Assembly: GCA_003116975.1 (NCBI GenBank)
Contig: BGKB01000018.1
Coordinates: forward strand, 124,001-188,000
Length of the DNA stretch: 64,000 nt
Direction of reading: 5' to 3'
DNA from: Aurantiochytrium sp. KH105
Lineage: Eukaryota > Sar > Bigyra > Thraustochytrida > Thraustochytriidae
The position numbers were made by a program, and so were the translations under genes. The notes under the pieces are model-generated. The model was not told where the DNA came from. It searched no databases and saw only the letters and a list, made by a program, of their open reading frames with translations. Shown here piece after piece: positions 52,599 to 62,916 of the stretch (positions within the stretch are counted from its first letter, which is position 1; the number at the start of each line of letters is the position of its first letter).

Positions 52599-53109
52599 TC
52601 AGGCAGAAGACGAAGTTGGCTTCGAGTCTGCAGTCAGAAACGAGGTCGCCGCCGCCGCCGTGGCTGCAACGGCGCCAACCGTGAACCAGAGGGCAGGGCC
52701 GGAGAGCGAGGCGCCCATGAAGCGCTGCAGCACGGTGGGCTTGTAGCCAGAGGGCTTCTCAAACTTGTCCTCATGGAGAAACTCGGCAATGAGAACCGCG
52801 TTGAGCGCAGCGCCGCGAAGGAGCTGATCACCGCACACAAAGAGGTCGAGACCAAAGTCACCAAAGACGATGCTCTGGCGCACTCGGCCAGCCTCAATGT
52901 CGAACTTGGCCGTGGCGTTGATTGGCATTGGGTACTTGTTGCTGCTCGGGTCGTCAACCAGCTGGACGCCGACAGCCTCGTCAATGAGCGCCTTGGCCTT
53001 TTCGACGCTGCAAGGTGCCCAAGTCTGAATGGTGAGCGCCTCTGCATGTGCGCGCAGGGTCGGGATTCGCACCGCCGTGCACGAGACATCCATGTCCGGC
53101 ACGCCAAAG

Positions 53110-53141
<32 letters not shown>

Positions 53142-53771
53142 CTCGCGCGTGTACCCGTTCGGCTGGAAGGAGTCGACGTGCGGGATCACGTTAAAGGCCA
53201 GCGGGTACTGAAAGACGGAGACTTCGGGCGCGCTGCCCTTGACGTGCGCGCGCGTCTGTGCCTCGAGCTCGGCCATGCCTTCGGCACCAGCACCACTTGC
53301 GGCCTGGTATGTGGACATGATGAGGCTGCGGATGCCAAACTTTTGGTGCAAGGGCCAAAGAGCCATCGCGGCAATCGCCGTCGTGCAGTTCGGGTTCGCA
53401 ATGAGCTTGGCGTTCTTGGCCGTGTGCCCGTTGATCTCAGGAATCACAAGCGGGATCTCGGGATCGTTGCGGAAGGCCGACGAGTTATCAATCACGACCG
53501 GGCCGCTCTTGGCAATCTCGTGCGCGTACTTGAGCGAAAAGGATCCAGACACGGCCAGGAAGACCACATCGAGCTTCTTCACCTTGTCGATGGAGAACTC
53601 CTCGACGGTCAGCGGGCCAAAGACGCCCGCGTCCATGACCTTGCCGGCCGACTTGGCGCTCGCCAGCAGCTTGAGCTGCGTCACGCCGCCCAGCCGGTCC
53701 TGCCTCTCGCCCAGGACCTTGACCAGCTCCTCGCCCACGGCGCCGGTGCACCCCACGATACCCACGCGCAT
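52599..53771 (-). CDS. asd: Aspartate-semialdehyde dehydrogenase with C-terminal hydrophobic tail
   Basis: The protein has 390 residues from the ATG that opens the Rossmann fold (MRVGIVGCTGAVG). An upstream ATG at 53972 would add 67 polar residues that do not resemble a targeting peptide, so it is not used. The NADP-binding glycine motif is at 7-13, FLAVSGS near 71-77, the catalytic Cys C129 in ANPNCTT, and QAASGAGAEGM and HVDSFQPNGYTREE in the substrate domain. The enzyme reduces aspartyl phosphate to aspartate semialdehyde, the branch point to lysine, threonine and methionine. After the enzyme proper, GPALWFTVGAVAATAAAATSF forms a hydrophobic span at about 358-379, followed by a polar end, so the protein is probably tail-anchored. 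Confidence 0.94.
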
Positions 53772-55016
53772 CTTCTCTTCCCTTCTTCTCTCCGTCTCGG
53801 TCTGCTCTCCGCCGGCGCTGCTCCTGTCTGCCCGCGCGTCTCTCCTGCTCTCGCCGCACGCGCCTTTGCCTCTGCCCGCTGCCGCGTTGCGTCTTTGCTC
53901 CTCTGCAAGCGCGGCTTCTGCGAGTCCATGTGCTCGCCCACCACACACGCAGCCCTCTTCCTCTCTTATCATCGACGCTTATCATACTCCTTTTCCTTCT
54001 CCTGGGCTAGCCTATTTAGTATTCTACAGAATGCAAAAGCCCTCGCAGAATGCAAAGCAAGACGCAGAGCCAGCGGAGAAGGCCTCGGCGATTCGGTCTC
54101 GCAGCGGCAGCAGCGATACTATGCACACGGAGCCGCGGCGCTGCTCGCCGCGAATTCTCCAGGAGCGGCGCCGGAAGAGACGCGCATCACCTTTCCTTTT
54201 TTCCGCAAAGGAAACGAAACGCGACGCCGGCGTCGTTCGGGCAACAACCTCGGCTTCTAAGATGGGTTGTTCAGGTTCTGAAAGATAGGATAAGGGGGAA
54301 AGGGCGTCTGCTTCTTTGTGTTGTGTCGCGTCAATGTATCTCGCTTTCAGCATGCGATAAAAGGGGATGGACACGGCATCAGCCGATTCGCAATAGACCA
54401 GAAAGACCTATTCATCTGAGCAATGAAGAAAAAAGTGCACGTGCATGCTGTGTGTTGTTCATCCATGTTAAGGACACAAGCTCGAGACAAGAGGTGTGTT
54501 GGGAAATGGAAATGACGTGAGCAGACAGCAGCGCCACAGAAGTGGCGAAGTCAGCTTGGTACCCATAGGAAGTCTACTGTAGACTTGCTGTGCCAATAAC
54601 CATCCAATCTCAGCAGCCACTAGTTCGTGCGACATTAAGGTAAGTCTAACATCGCTCAAAGCACGAACTAGCACAGCCAAAGATTTGTGATCGTCAAGCT
54701 CTTCACTACATCCTCGAGACGACATTTACAATTAGGGTGGGGAGAAACGTCGATCTTCACCACCAGACAAATTCGTCTCAGCAGAAGCGAAAACTCCCCA
54801 GGCATTCCTAGCGTACTTTGGCAATCCATTTGATTCCATATATTTCATAAAGGTGTCTCGAACTGTAATCGAAAGTCAATAGTATGATTGATCACTTAGG
54901 TATTCGTCTCTTTCCTTTGGGCATCTATCTTCCCATCGCGCTAGTTTCCCGCGCGCGAATTCTAAATGGTCAGAGTTCTGTCGATGATTGTGTGTGCGCG
55001 CTTCTTTTGTTCAACC
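53772..55016. other. Intergenic, with small open frames and an inverted repeat
   Basis: A plus-strand frame at 54031-54288 (85 codons) and an overlapping minus-strand frame at 54024-54353 (109 codons from ATG) both look superficially protein-like, but neither is recognisable and they cannot both be coding. From 54,290 onwards the DNA is about half AT and carries inverted repeats at 54570-54586 and 54620-54671. Confidence 0.45.
54570..54678. other. Cluster of perfect inverted repeats
   Basis: AAGTCTAC and GTAGACTT flank one base at 54570-54586. CTAGTTCGTGC at 54620-54630 pairs perfectly with GCACGAACTAG at 54661-54671 across a 30-nt loop. An outer pairing of CTGTGC (about 54587-54592) with GCACAG (54671-54676) is possible. 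Confidence 0.5.
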
Positions 55017-55454
55017 TTACTGCTTCGGGGAGCTGTCCTGAGTCTTGGTCTCGCTAGAGAACCCGAATGCATCAGGGCTCACGGAAGATCCAAGCCTGCA
55101 ATTGGCCAGCAAACCCACAAGCTCTGGTGGTGGACGCGGAGTCATGGGCACGCGAAGCAGCTCTTCGGTGGCCTGTTCATGTTTGGCTTCCTTATCATCG
55201 TCAACGTTGACATCTCCATAATACTCGCTCGGATCAGAAAGTCCAGCCTCTTCGTAGGTCGTCTCCTCTTGCGTTTTTTCTTCTCTTCGGCGATCAGCTT
55301 CAACGCGCTCATCTTCCTCCTGAAGCATGACTTTTGCACTTTTGACGCGGCTCAGCAGTCGCTTGAGCGCAAGCGCTGCGACCTCGACCTCTTGCTCCTC
55401 CTCATTCTGCATCACCGATGATTCTGTGCTCCGACTCTGGTCCTGGTTCATCAT
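55017..55454 (-). CDS. Small acidic hypothetical protein
   Basis: The protein has 145 residues from the ATG at 55454. It is acidic and polar. A probable helix with Leu/Lys/Arg (ALALKRLLSRVKSAKVMLQEEDERV) is followed by a Glu-rich part with YEEAGLSDPSEYYGD and a Pro-rich segment (MTPRPPPELVGLL). I do not recognise it. The composition and the lack of simple repeats argue for a real gene. It is divergent from the FAM135-type gene, 481 nt away. Confidence 0.45.
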   Translation of the reverse strand: MMNQDQSRSTESSVMQNEEEQEVEVAALALKRLLSRVKSAKVMLQEEDERVEADRRREEKTQEETTYEEAGLSDPSEYYGDVNVDDDKEAKHEQATEELLRVPMTPRPPPELVGLLANCRLGSSVSPDAFGFSSETKTQDSSPKQ

Positions 55455-55935
55455 CGATGCTCTACACAAACGAAGCAAGCAGCCAGCCCGTCAGCCCGCC
55501 AGCCAGCTAGCCACTACACGAAAGTGCTCGCTATCGTCCTGTCCAAGGCCCTGCGCAACCTGCCTGCCTGCCTGCACGGCGGTGACTACACCTCTCTCTC
55601 CTTCGAGCAATCAGGACTATGCTCTTCGGAGCCGCACTGCGAGTGCGTGCAGATCAGCCGGGGCTTTCTTGTTCTTGGTCTTGAACTCGACCTCGGTCAA
55701 GGTCGGCGTCGAAGAAAAGAGGCCCAACGGGTCGCGAAAAGAGGCCCAATCGCCGAAGCCGAGCAGAGCCGAGCTGAGCCAGCTCCAGCGGCGCGAACTG
55801 CGCATACACATACATTCATTCACCCACCCCCGGCCGGGCTTCGGCACGCGGAGCGACGGGCGGCTGCAGGTGGCGCGCGATACGCGAGGCGGCGAGCTCT
55901 GCGTGCTGGTGTCGCGGAGCACCGCCCTTGCCGCC
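55455..55935. promoter_or_regulatory. Divergent region, hypothetical / FAM135-type gene
   Basis: No gene is seen. Contains CAGC/GCCAGC units (about 55478-55510) and CCTG units near 55560. GC content is high in the last 200 nt before the FAM135-type start. Confidence 0.45.
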
Positions 55936-58603
55936 ATGGCGAGCCTGCAGGCGGCCGTCGAGGTCGGCGTTTGCCTCATGACCTTCAACAACGTGGACCT
56001 GAACCAGCAAGGGTACGTGTTGCGCTGTGTCGCGACGACGGCAGGGCCAAAGGACTCGTAGAAAGAAGCAGAAAGATTGAAAGAAGAAAAAGAGAAATCG
56101 TAAGCAAGCCAGTATGCAAGCAAGCAAGCAGGCAGGCAGGCAGGCATACGCACTTGATTTCAACAACTGCACACACTGGCAACGCGAAAGGCGCAAAATC
56201 TCCAGGGACCGTGTGCGACCGATAAACTAACTGACTGACCATTCCTTCTCCTCGCTGCTGGATCATCGCACGTCATTCACACACAGTCTTTACCGCCTTT
56301 CCCTCTCCGTGGCCAAGGGCGCAGACAAGCTTCGCTTGGCAGCCCAGGATAGCGACCATGATGCTGCCGTCGTGCAGGGCAAGCGAAACAAAAACGCCAA
56401 AGATCCACGACAGGGACTTGGCGCCCACGCTGACGCCCCTGTTGGCGATCGTGCCACCCCATATGCCTGTTTCGAGTCTGACATGGAACTATCACATGTT
56501 GAGGGTCGCAAAGTCGTGGACAGCATGCGACACCAGTCGTCCGCCAGCATCTCAGGCCTTAATGATGTGTACTACAGCAAGGGTTTCATTGTGCGCTACG
56601 TGGATGAAAAGCGTCAACTCAATGACGGTGTTCACTTTCGCATTGAGGTTGATGCGCTCCAGGAACGTGACATTGCTTTACGACTCTGCATTTGCCTCGA
56701 ACGCGCACCCATTCCTGTTGCAAGAGAGACGGAACCGCCCGAGTTTGAGATTCTTGCTGCTCGCACCGTACAGCTTAATCGCGTTGGCGAAGGCTTGCAC
56801 GAGTACGTGCCTATAATCTTTGACGACTTTCTTAAAACCGGCTTTGCGCTTCTCGAGACGACAGTGCATGCATGCGTTACGAACCTCAAGTACGAACCGG
56901 ATGCCTCGGGCCTGCGCCTCGCGCAGTATCTTCTTTCTGGTCGCGAAGACCGGGATCTCGACGACACCATTGATGAGGACTTTGCTCAAGACCTCGAGAT
57001 GACCCGTCGCAACTGCATTTTTCTTCTCCGTAGCTCGCACGCATCTCTTGCTGCCTGTGTTGACCTCTTGATACGTAAAATGGAACTGGCCGATGCCCAG
57101 TCCTTCTCTTCCGGTGGAATCCCTGTGGAGCCCCTTGCCCCCGTTGAGGTTGCCCCTCGTCTTGCGGGTGGATCTGATGGCGCGCAAAATGTTGAAGAGT
57201 TCGCGACGGCATTTTCGACCGAGCTGGAGACATGGTCTTCGACCTTACTCCTGGCCTGGCACGGGTTTCTGCAGAACTTGCAGTCGTTCACCGGCAAGGT
57301 GCGCCGTGATCTCAAGAGTGCGTGGCTTGAAAAGGCCACGGACAAAGTAGGAGAGATTGTCCTTCGCGAAAGAGTTCCTGTGGCAGAGTTCAAGTCATCG
57401 ACAAGTGCGGAAACATGCCGGAAGCGCGAAGAGGTTGCGGCGAAAATTCGTCAATGCCAAGTTCAGATTCGTCAATTCCATCGTGAAAAGGTCGAGGATT
57501 TCGAAATGTTCGAGGACGATGCCTCGCATCCCATTCTCTTTGAGCAGCGCTACGAAACGCGTCCTTTGTCATCATCATCATCATCCTTTTCCGCGGCCAA
57601 GCTTGACTCTGACGAGCCATCGCGAACTGTAAGTGTGCCTGATGCCCTTGCGCAGGATGTCGGTCTTGCGCGCGCAGCAAGCCCGCCTCCCGCCCCCTTG
57701 GTCGAGGAAAAGGAAAACGTGGAGGGTGAGGATTTGGGCGTGCCTGAAGACATTCGTGACGTGGTTGTTTTCGTTCACGGATATCTGGGCAGCTCGTGGG
57801 ACCTGCGTGCGTTTCGCAATTACCTGCTCATTGTGGAACCGGACACAATCACGTTGCTGAGCAAAGCCAACGAGGAGGACACGGACTCGGACATTGAGGT
57901 TCTCGGGACGCGACTCGCGAATGAGGTCAAGGCCTTTCTTGTGCGTACATTTGCCGGCGAGCCCTTCAAACTGGGTCGGCTCTCGTTCGTGTGCCATTCG
58001 ATCGGGTCCGTCATTCTGCGCAGTGCTTTGACACGCAAGGAAATGCAAGCATACTTGCCAAATCTGCACAGCTTGCTTTCCATGTCGTCGCCGCACTTGG
58101 GTGCGCGTGCCATGAAATCGACTCTGGTAAAGTATGGCCTCTGGGCCATGCGACACTGGCGCAAGGCGTCGGCTCTTGGGCAGCTAGCACTGACCGATTT
58201 CGCGCGTGGTGGCTCCGTCAAAGATACTTACGTTTACAAACTATCGGAGAGCGAGACGGGTCTGCGCAACTTTAGCCACGTCGTGCTTATCTCTTCGCAC
58301 CAGGACCAATATGTACCCTACCACAGCGCGCGCGTCGAGTATCTCGAACCTGGTCCTTACACAACCAAGGCGGACGTCTCTCTCGCGCATGAAATGTGCG
58401 ACAATCTTCTCGCCGAGGTTGATCCCGCCAAGGTCACGCGTGTGGACATTGCCTTTCAGTTTGACAGTCTTCGCACCAACCGAATGGACAAATTTATCGG
58501 TCGCGCTGCGCACATTTGCATTCTCGACTCTGCTGCGCTATCGCTGACGTTGCTCTTGCACTTCAAAGAACTCTTTGCGCCCACGATCAAGCGTCCAACC
58601 TAG
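55936..58603 (+). CDS. FAM135: FAM135-type protein with DUF676 lipase-like domain
   Basis: Two exons are inferred: 55936-56012 and 56287-58603, joined across a 274-nt GT-AG intron (donor GTACGT). The splice gives MASLQAAVEVGVCLMTFNNV then LNQQGLYRLSLSVAKGADKL, which matches the start of FAM135 proteins. The product has 797 residues. The middle is helical. The C-terminal alpha/beta-hydrolase (DUF676) spans about 515-780, with HG at 523-524 (VFVHGYLGSSWDLR), nucleophile S597 in CHSIGS, an Asp in SSHQDQYVPYHSAR and a late His in LAHEM. The family is lipase-like with unproven substrates; FAM135B has links to cancer biology. Its stop lies 44 nt from the convergent ARL6 stop. Confidence 0.92.
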
Positions 58604-58647
58604 GTTCTTTCCAGGACTAGCAAAACGTGTTCAGATATACATTATAT

Positions 58648-59274
58648 TTACTTGTGCTTGGATTCGATCGACGCACTGCTGCTATCAAATGCGATGCTGT
58701 CAGCGAGCCATTCGATGGCTTCCTCAATTCCATCTCCGTTGCGGGCATTGGTGCTTATGATCGACCAAGGACGCTCGCGGATCTTCTCGAGCTCCATCTT
58801 GGCTACACATTCTGCAGGACCCATGGCGTCTGCACAGTCCTTTTTATTGCATAGAAACAGAACCGGCACAGGTCGTGACCTCACCGACGGGTCGTCGAGG
58901 ACCATTTCGAGCTCGTCGCGAGCAACACAGAGTCGCATGCGGTCCGTGGCATCAATGACAAAGACAATCGCATGGATTTCCGTATAATGCTGCGCCCACA
59001 GGTTTCTATACTTGCCTTGACCAGACATGTCGTACGCTGTAAAGCTGACGTTTTTCCGTCGAAAAGTTTCCACGCGAAAGCCGACCGTGGGCGCAACTTC
59101 TTCAGGAATGTAGGGCTCATCATCCTCTGCTTTTGCCTGCTGCAAATAATTGATCATTGTGCTCTTGCCCGAGTTGTCGAGACCGACGACGACCACATTG
59201 CACGCCTCGCTCTTGCCCAAGCGCATCGAGAGCGAGCGTAGCGACGACGAGAGTCGTCGAAAAATGCGAGACAT
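58648..59274 (-). CDS. ARL6: ARL6 (BBS3) small GTPase
   Basis: The protein has 208 residues. The G1 motif GLDNSGKS is at 31-38, switch I contains PTVGFRVE, G3 is DMSGQGKYRNLW (the DMSGQGRYRNLW string is diagnostic of ARL6), G4 NKKD and G5 near STNA. An N-terminal amphipathic, Arg/Ser-rich helix replaces the myristoyl-glycine of ARF. The insert before switch I is longer and acidic. ARL6 recruits the BBSome to ciliary membranes, so the organism is expected to have BBSome-dependent cilia. A divergent promoter of 366 nt separates it from the next plus-strand gene. Confidence 0.93.
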   Translation of the reverse strand: MSRIFRRLSSSLRSLSMRLGKSEACNVVVVGLDNSGKSTMINYLQQAKAEDDEPYIPEEVAPTVGFRVETFRRKNVSFTAYDMSGQGKYRNLWAQHYTEIHAIVFVIDATDRMRLCVARDELEMVLDDPSVRSRPVPVLFLCNKKDCADAMGPAECVAKMELEKIRERPWSIISTNARNGDGIEEAIEWLADSIAFDSSSASIESKHK

Positions 59275-59640
59275 TCTCTTTCAACCTCTTGCCCTACAGC
59301 GAGGCAGGCCACGAGCGTAGGCTTCAAGCCTATGGCGCACGTTTCTCTGGTGGTGAGCGAACCGGCGTCGCGTCAGCGGTCTTGTGCGCTGTCGCTCTCG
59401 TCAGGAAGCAATTTGTCTGCATTCGTGATGATTTGCGAGCTCAACAATCCGTTGTGAGCATGGGGGTACTTTAGGTGTTTTCCACTAAAACGCATATTAT
59501 TCTCATTATTATCTCGTTTTACAACTCGAATTTGCGTATGGACTTTACCCCCCTGCCTTTTTCTCTCGCTTTTATAGGTTTTACTAGCACCGCGACCAAA
59601 GCCAGATGTACATGCCGTGAGCACGTGGCGCGCAGACGCC
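59275..59640. promoter_or_regulatory. Divergent promoter, ARL6 / membrane protein, with a four-codon uORF
   Basis: Compact shared promoter region. On the plus strand a uORF (ATG TAC ATG CCG TGA) occupies 59606-59620, ending 20 nt before the next start codon. Confidence 0.5.
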
Positions 59641-60243
59641 ATGGCCCGCGGTCTAAGCAGCCTGGACGCGGGTATCGTCTGGGCCGTTGTCATTTTTGCT
59701 GTCGTCTTTGCAGTGATTGTCTACGGAGGAAAGCGGCGGTCGCAAGCAAACAAACCATGGCTCAGTAACAAGCGAAGGCGACGCGGCGCAGCCAAGTACA
59801 ATGACCACGGGTACGACCCTGTGATGATTGAGCAAGTGGAGGACAGCGACATTGAGCACAAGTTCAACGTTATCAACTATTTGGAGGCCGCGACGGTGCG
59901 CAGAATTCAAAAGCTCGAAAAGGTGCATGGAAAGGATCTCGCGCAAATGGCAAAGCTCGAGCGCGATGTCAAGGAGCTCGAAATTAGCCTGCAGCGAACA
60001 CGAAGAGACCTTGCTGTCGGGGGTGCTGATCAGGACGCCCTGCGGAGGCTTATTGACACGCGTGGAAGCGAGCTCTTTGGGGCAGACTGGAATACTTCTG
60101 TCAACGGAGCCCCAACGTTGAGTCACACGTTGGCCTCGGGAGAGGACGCGGAGTGGCGCATCGCGGCTGACCATTTTGTGACGTCCCGCCGTCAGTCTGG
60201 TGTGCATCCGGTCCCCCGTCTGCAGCTCAACAAGGTTGTATAA
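59641..60243 (+). CDS. Small single-pass membrane protein with coiled coil
   Basis: The protein has 200 residues from the first in-frame ATG (context GACGCCATGG). Residues about 11-33 (GIVWAVVIFAVVFAVIVYGG) form one membrane span, followed by a basic patch (KRRS, KRRRRGAAK) that favours a cytosolic C-terminus. Residues about 70-145 form a coiled coil. The tail is polar. I do not recognise the family. Placement between ARL6 and CCDC113 hints at a ciliary role only weakly. Confidence 0.75.
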   Translation: MARGLSSLDAGIVWAVVIFAVVFAVIVYGGKRRSQANKPWLSNKRRRRGAAKYNDHGYDPVMIEQVEDSDIEHKFNVINYLEAATVRRIQKLEKVHGKDLAQMAKLERDVKELEISLQRTRRDLAVGGADQDALRRLIDTRGSELFGADWNTSVNGAPTLSHTLASGEDAEWRIAADHFVTSRRQSGVHPVPRLQLNKVV

Positions 60244-60702
60244 CTAATGGCATTTTGTGGCAGGATTTGTGAAGGTCGACGACATTCAATGTGCGCCTTG
60301 TTTTATGAGAAATGGAAGAGTGTCAAGTCCTTCATTACGGTCGGGATTCTCTGCTTGTTCTTCTTGCTTGGAGAAATCACAAGTTGTACATGTGTGTGTG
60401 TGGACAGGATTTGTGGAGGTCGACATTCAATGTGCGCCTTGTTTTTTAAGAAATGGGAGAGTGTCAAGTCCTTCATTACAGTCGAGATTCTCTGCTTGTT
60501 CTTCTTGCTTGGAGAAATCACAAGCTGCATGTGTGTGTGAAAAGTACAATCATGAAAGCAATCTCAATGCGAAAGCAAAAACGAAATGGAGAGGGCCAAG
60601 AAAAAAGAAGAAAGAAACGAGATGCAAAGAATAGTGCGACCCGTAGCTTATTCTGAGTCCGAGTCTACAAATTGCCGAGATAACGTACAGAGAAAATGAT
60701 TG
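60244..60702. other. Intergenic, 3' ends of two genes, with tandem duplication
   Basis: Convergent region between the membrane-protein gene and CCDC113. It is dominated by the duplication at 60262-60541. A purine-rich stretch follows at 60580-60630. Confidence 0.6.
60262..60541. repeat. About 144-bp imperfect tandem duplication
   Basis: The AGGATTTGTG at 60262 recurs at 60406. Both copies contain CATTCAATGTGCGCC, GTCAAGTCCTTCATTAC and a TGTGTGTG end, with scattered substitutions and small indels. Confidence 0.85.
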
Positions 60703-61740
60703 CTAGTGCGCTGAAAGATGCTGATCGGCGTGCGTAGGGCTTGGGCTAGACTTGATGCGGGACCTGCCTCCTGCGGAAATGGCAGCAATTTCGACCTTGC
60801 GGTTCCAGTCTTTGAGCATGGCGCGGAGCTCATACATTTCGGCCTTTTGGCCAATGTAATCCCGCACATGCGGCATGTCCGCGCCGCTCTCGTCGGACTC
60901 GGACAATTTACGGTTCAGGCGCTCCTCCTTGACGATTTCAACGCCGACCTTGTTGATATCCACGCGAATCTTCTCAAGAAGGTCCTTGCGTCCCTGGATT
61001 TCCTTTCGTAGCCATTCCGTCTCTGTGAGAATGGTGTTGAGCTTCTTTTTCAGGTTGTTGAGCACTTGCACCGTGTTGCCAGTGGTCCGTTTAAGCTTGA
61101 GGAGATCCTGGTTACGCTCCTCGATTTTGGCAATGTATTGTTTGTTCTCAATCTGAAGCTGGTGAAAGTCGATGTAGTGCAGCACGTCGCCCATTTCTTC
61201 CTTTTGCTTGAGCTGCGTTTCGACCTTTTGGATGAGACCCTTGAGGGTGACATTTTTGAGCCGGAGCTTTTCGATCACAGCATCCTTTTGCTTGAGTTTT
61301 TCCTCCATGTACTTGACAACTTTTTCGGCCATGGTCTTGCCCGTACGAAAGTTCTCGGCGCCTACAACGATATCGCGCTTGAACTCGTAGGCCTCCTTCT
61401 TGAGGTCTCCGATGCGCAGGTCCGTTTCCTCGAGCACTGCGCGAAGCGAGTCGATGAGTTTCTCCGAGTTGAGCTTGGTGTCTTCGATGCGCTTCTGCAC
61501 CACTTCGAACTCTGCATTGGCGATGCCGAGCTTTTCGTCGAGCGTCAGCGCGTTGCGTCCTCGTGCGCGGCGGCGCTTACCCGAGGAGGACTCTGCTGCG
61601 TTCTGCGGCATTTCGGCCTCAAGTCTGGACTTGTGCGCCTCCAAGAGTTCATTTTCCTGCTGAAGCTTTTTGTTCTCGCGCAGGATCTCCTCCAGCTCGC
61701 GCTCGGCCGTCGATGTGGCCGCGCCGCTGCGCCCGTGCAT
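60703..61740 (-). CDS. CCDC113: CCDC113 (FAP263) ciliary coiled-coil protein
   Basis: The protein has 345 residues. It is coiled coil for most of its length. The strings LTLDEKLGIANAEFEV, FKRDIVVGAENFRTGKTMAEKVVKYMEEKLKQKD, EKLRLKNVTLKGLI and EMGDVLHYIDFHQLQIEN match the CCDC113/CCDC96 family, and the C-terminal WNRKVEIA is also typical. CCDC113 with CCDC96 binds to axonemes near the N-DRC and is needed for ciliary beating; it also occurs at centriolar satellites. The N-terminus (1-60) is polar and includes a basic patch. It starts at the ATG at 61740; there is no further ATG on that strand for 371 nt upstream. Confidence 0.92.
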   Translation of the reverse strand: MHGRSGAATSTAERELEEILRENKKLQQENELLEAHKSRLEAEMPQNAAESSSGKRRRARGRNALTLDEKLGIANAEFEVVQKRIEDTKLNSEKLIDSLRAVLEETDLRIGDLKKEAYEFKRDIVVGAENFRTGKTMAEKVVKYMEEKLKQKDAVIEKLRLKNVTLKGLIQKVETQLKQKEEMGDVLHYIDFHQLQIENKQYIAKIEERNQDLLKLKRTTGNTVQVLNNLKKKLNTILTETEWLRKEIQGRKDLLEKIRVDINKVGVEIVKEERLNRKLSESDESGADMPHVRDYIGQKAEMYELRAMLKDWNRKVEIAAISAGGRSRIKSSPSPTHADQHLSAH

Positions 61741-61854
61741 TCTGTCTGTTTACTTTTTTTGCTTTCCCTTTGCCCGCGGAGCGATCGCCGCACACAAACA
61801 ACGCTTACGCTTCGCAGCGCAGAGCGAAGCGATGTGCGCGCGAAACAAACAAGT

Positions 61855-61889
<35 letters not shown>

Positions 61890-62916
61890 CGTACGCACGT
61901 ACGCTAAAGAGAATCTACACCAAGGCAACGAAATTCACGTTCCCAAGCACCTCCGAGCAGCACAGCGCACCGCAGCGCAGCACGCCAGGCCAGCGAAGCC
62001 GCTTGCAGGCGCTCTCAACTTTTTCTCTCTCAAGCACACACCGCCCCGTTCCCGTCTTCGCACACCCTTTTTCGCGTATCCGTTGGCGGGAACGCCCTCT
62101 CCCCTCCCGGTCATCGCACGGGGCGGAACGGCCCTGCTTTCCCGCCCCGGAGCACGGGGCGGAACGCTGAAGAGCGCGCCCTCTCCCCATAGTCCTCGAC
62201 ACGGGCGGCGACCACAGCGGCGCAGTGAAGTCGGTTCTCGCCCGTGCGACGAGGCGCGGGAAGCTGGCGGCCGACGCGAAGAGAAGAAGAGACGGGAAGA
62301 AAACACGCAAGAAAATGCAAGCTAGCAAGCAAGCAAGCAAGCCAGGCCAGAAAGAAAGTAGGCGACACGCGCGTGGGGGAAAGACGAGCTCCTCGCTGGC
62401 GTGTAAGAAGGAAACCCAGCTGGAAAACTCGCAAACCTCGCGAGCATCGCTGTGGCGGAGCTGCTGCGGTGAAGTCGCAGCGCAGACGCGGGGCGGGGAC
62501 CTGCTCGCCGGCCGGTGCGGGTGGTTGGTTGTGAGTGAGCCATCGAAGAACACGCGCCGGGCACGTCCAGCGGCCACTGCCGAAAAAGAAGAATGAAAAA
62601 GGAAAAAAAACAAGGCTAGCCCAGTCAGTCCCCGGCGGCCGGCGGCAAGTGCGGAAAGGCGCGCGCAAGTGGAGCAAAGCGCGGGCGCAAGTGGGGCAAA
62701 GCGCGGCGGAAGCGCGGAAAGAAGGGCTTCGAAGGCGGCGGCCGAGAGCGGCGCCGAGGAGGGCGAGGACGACGACGTCGAGCGCGGCGCCAGGACGAGA
62801 AGGCGCGGAGGCGCGGCAGGAGGCGCAGCAGAACGGCAACGAGGAGGCCGCGGAGGAGGAGACCACGGCGCGGCGCAGGGGCAGCGGGGAGGCGCGGGCC
62901 GCGGAGGAGAGGCAGG
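61741..62916. promoter_or_regulatory. Divergent promoter region, CCDC113 / folate ligase
   Basis: No gene is supported; a long minus-strand open frame here is antisense low-complexity. ACGC repeats lie at about 61855-61903. GC content is very high in 62,600-62,916, where no plus-strand ATG occurs after 62595. Confidence 0.5.
61855..61903 (+). repeat. ACGC tetranucleotide repeat
   Basis: About ten ACGC/GCAC units with two GTAC interruptions near the end. Confidence 0.9.

Noticed and set aside
53772-53972. 67-residue N-terminal extension of aspartate-semialdehyde dehydrogenase from ATG 53972
   Set aside because: The extension is acidic and Arg-rich without targeting features, and the internal ATG exactly opens the Rossmann fold.
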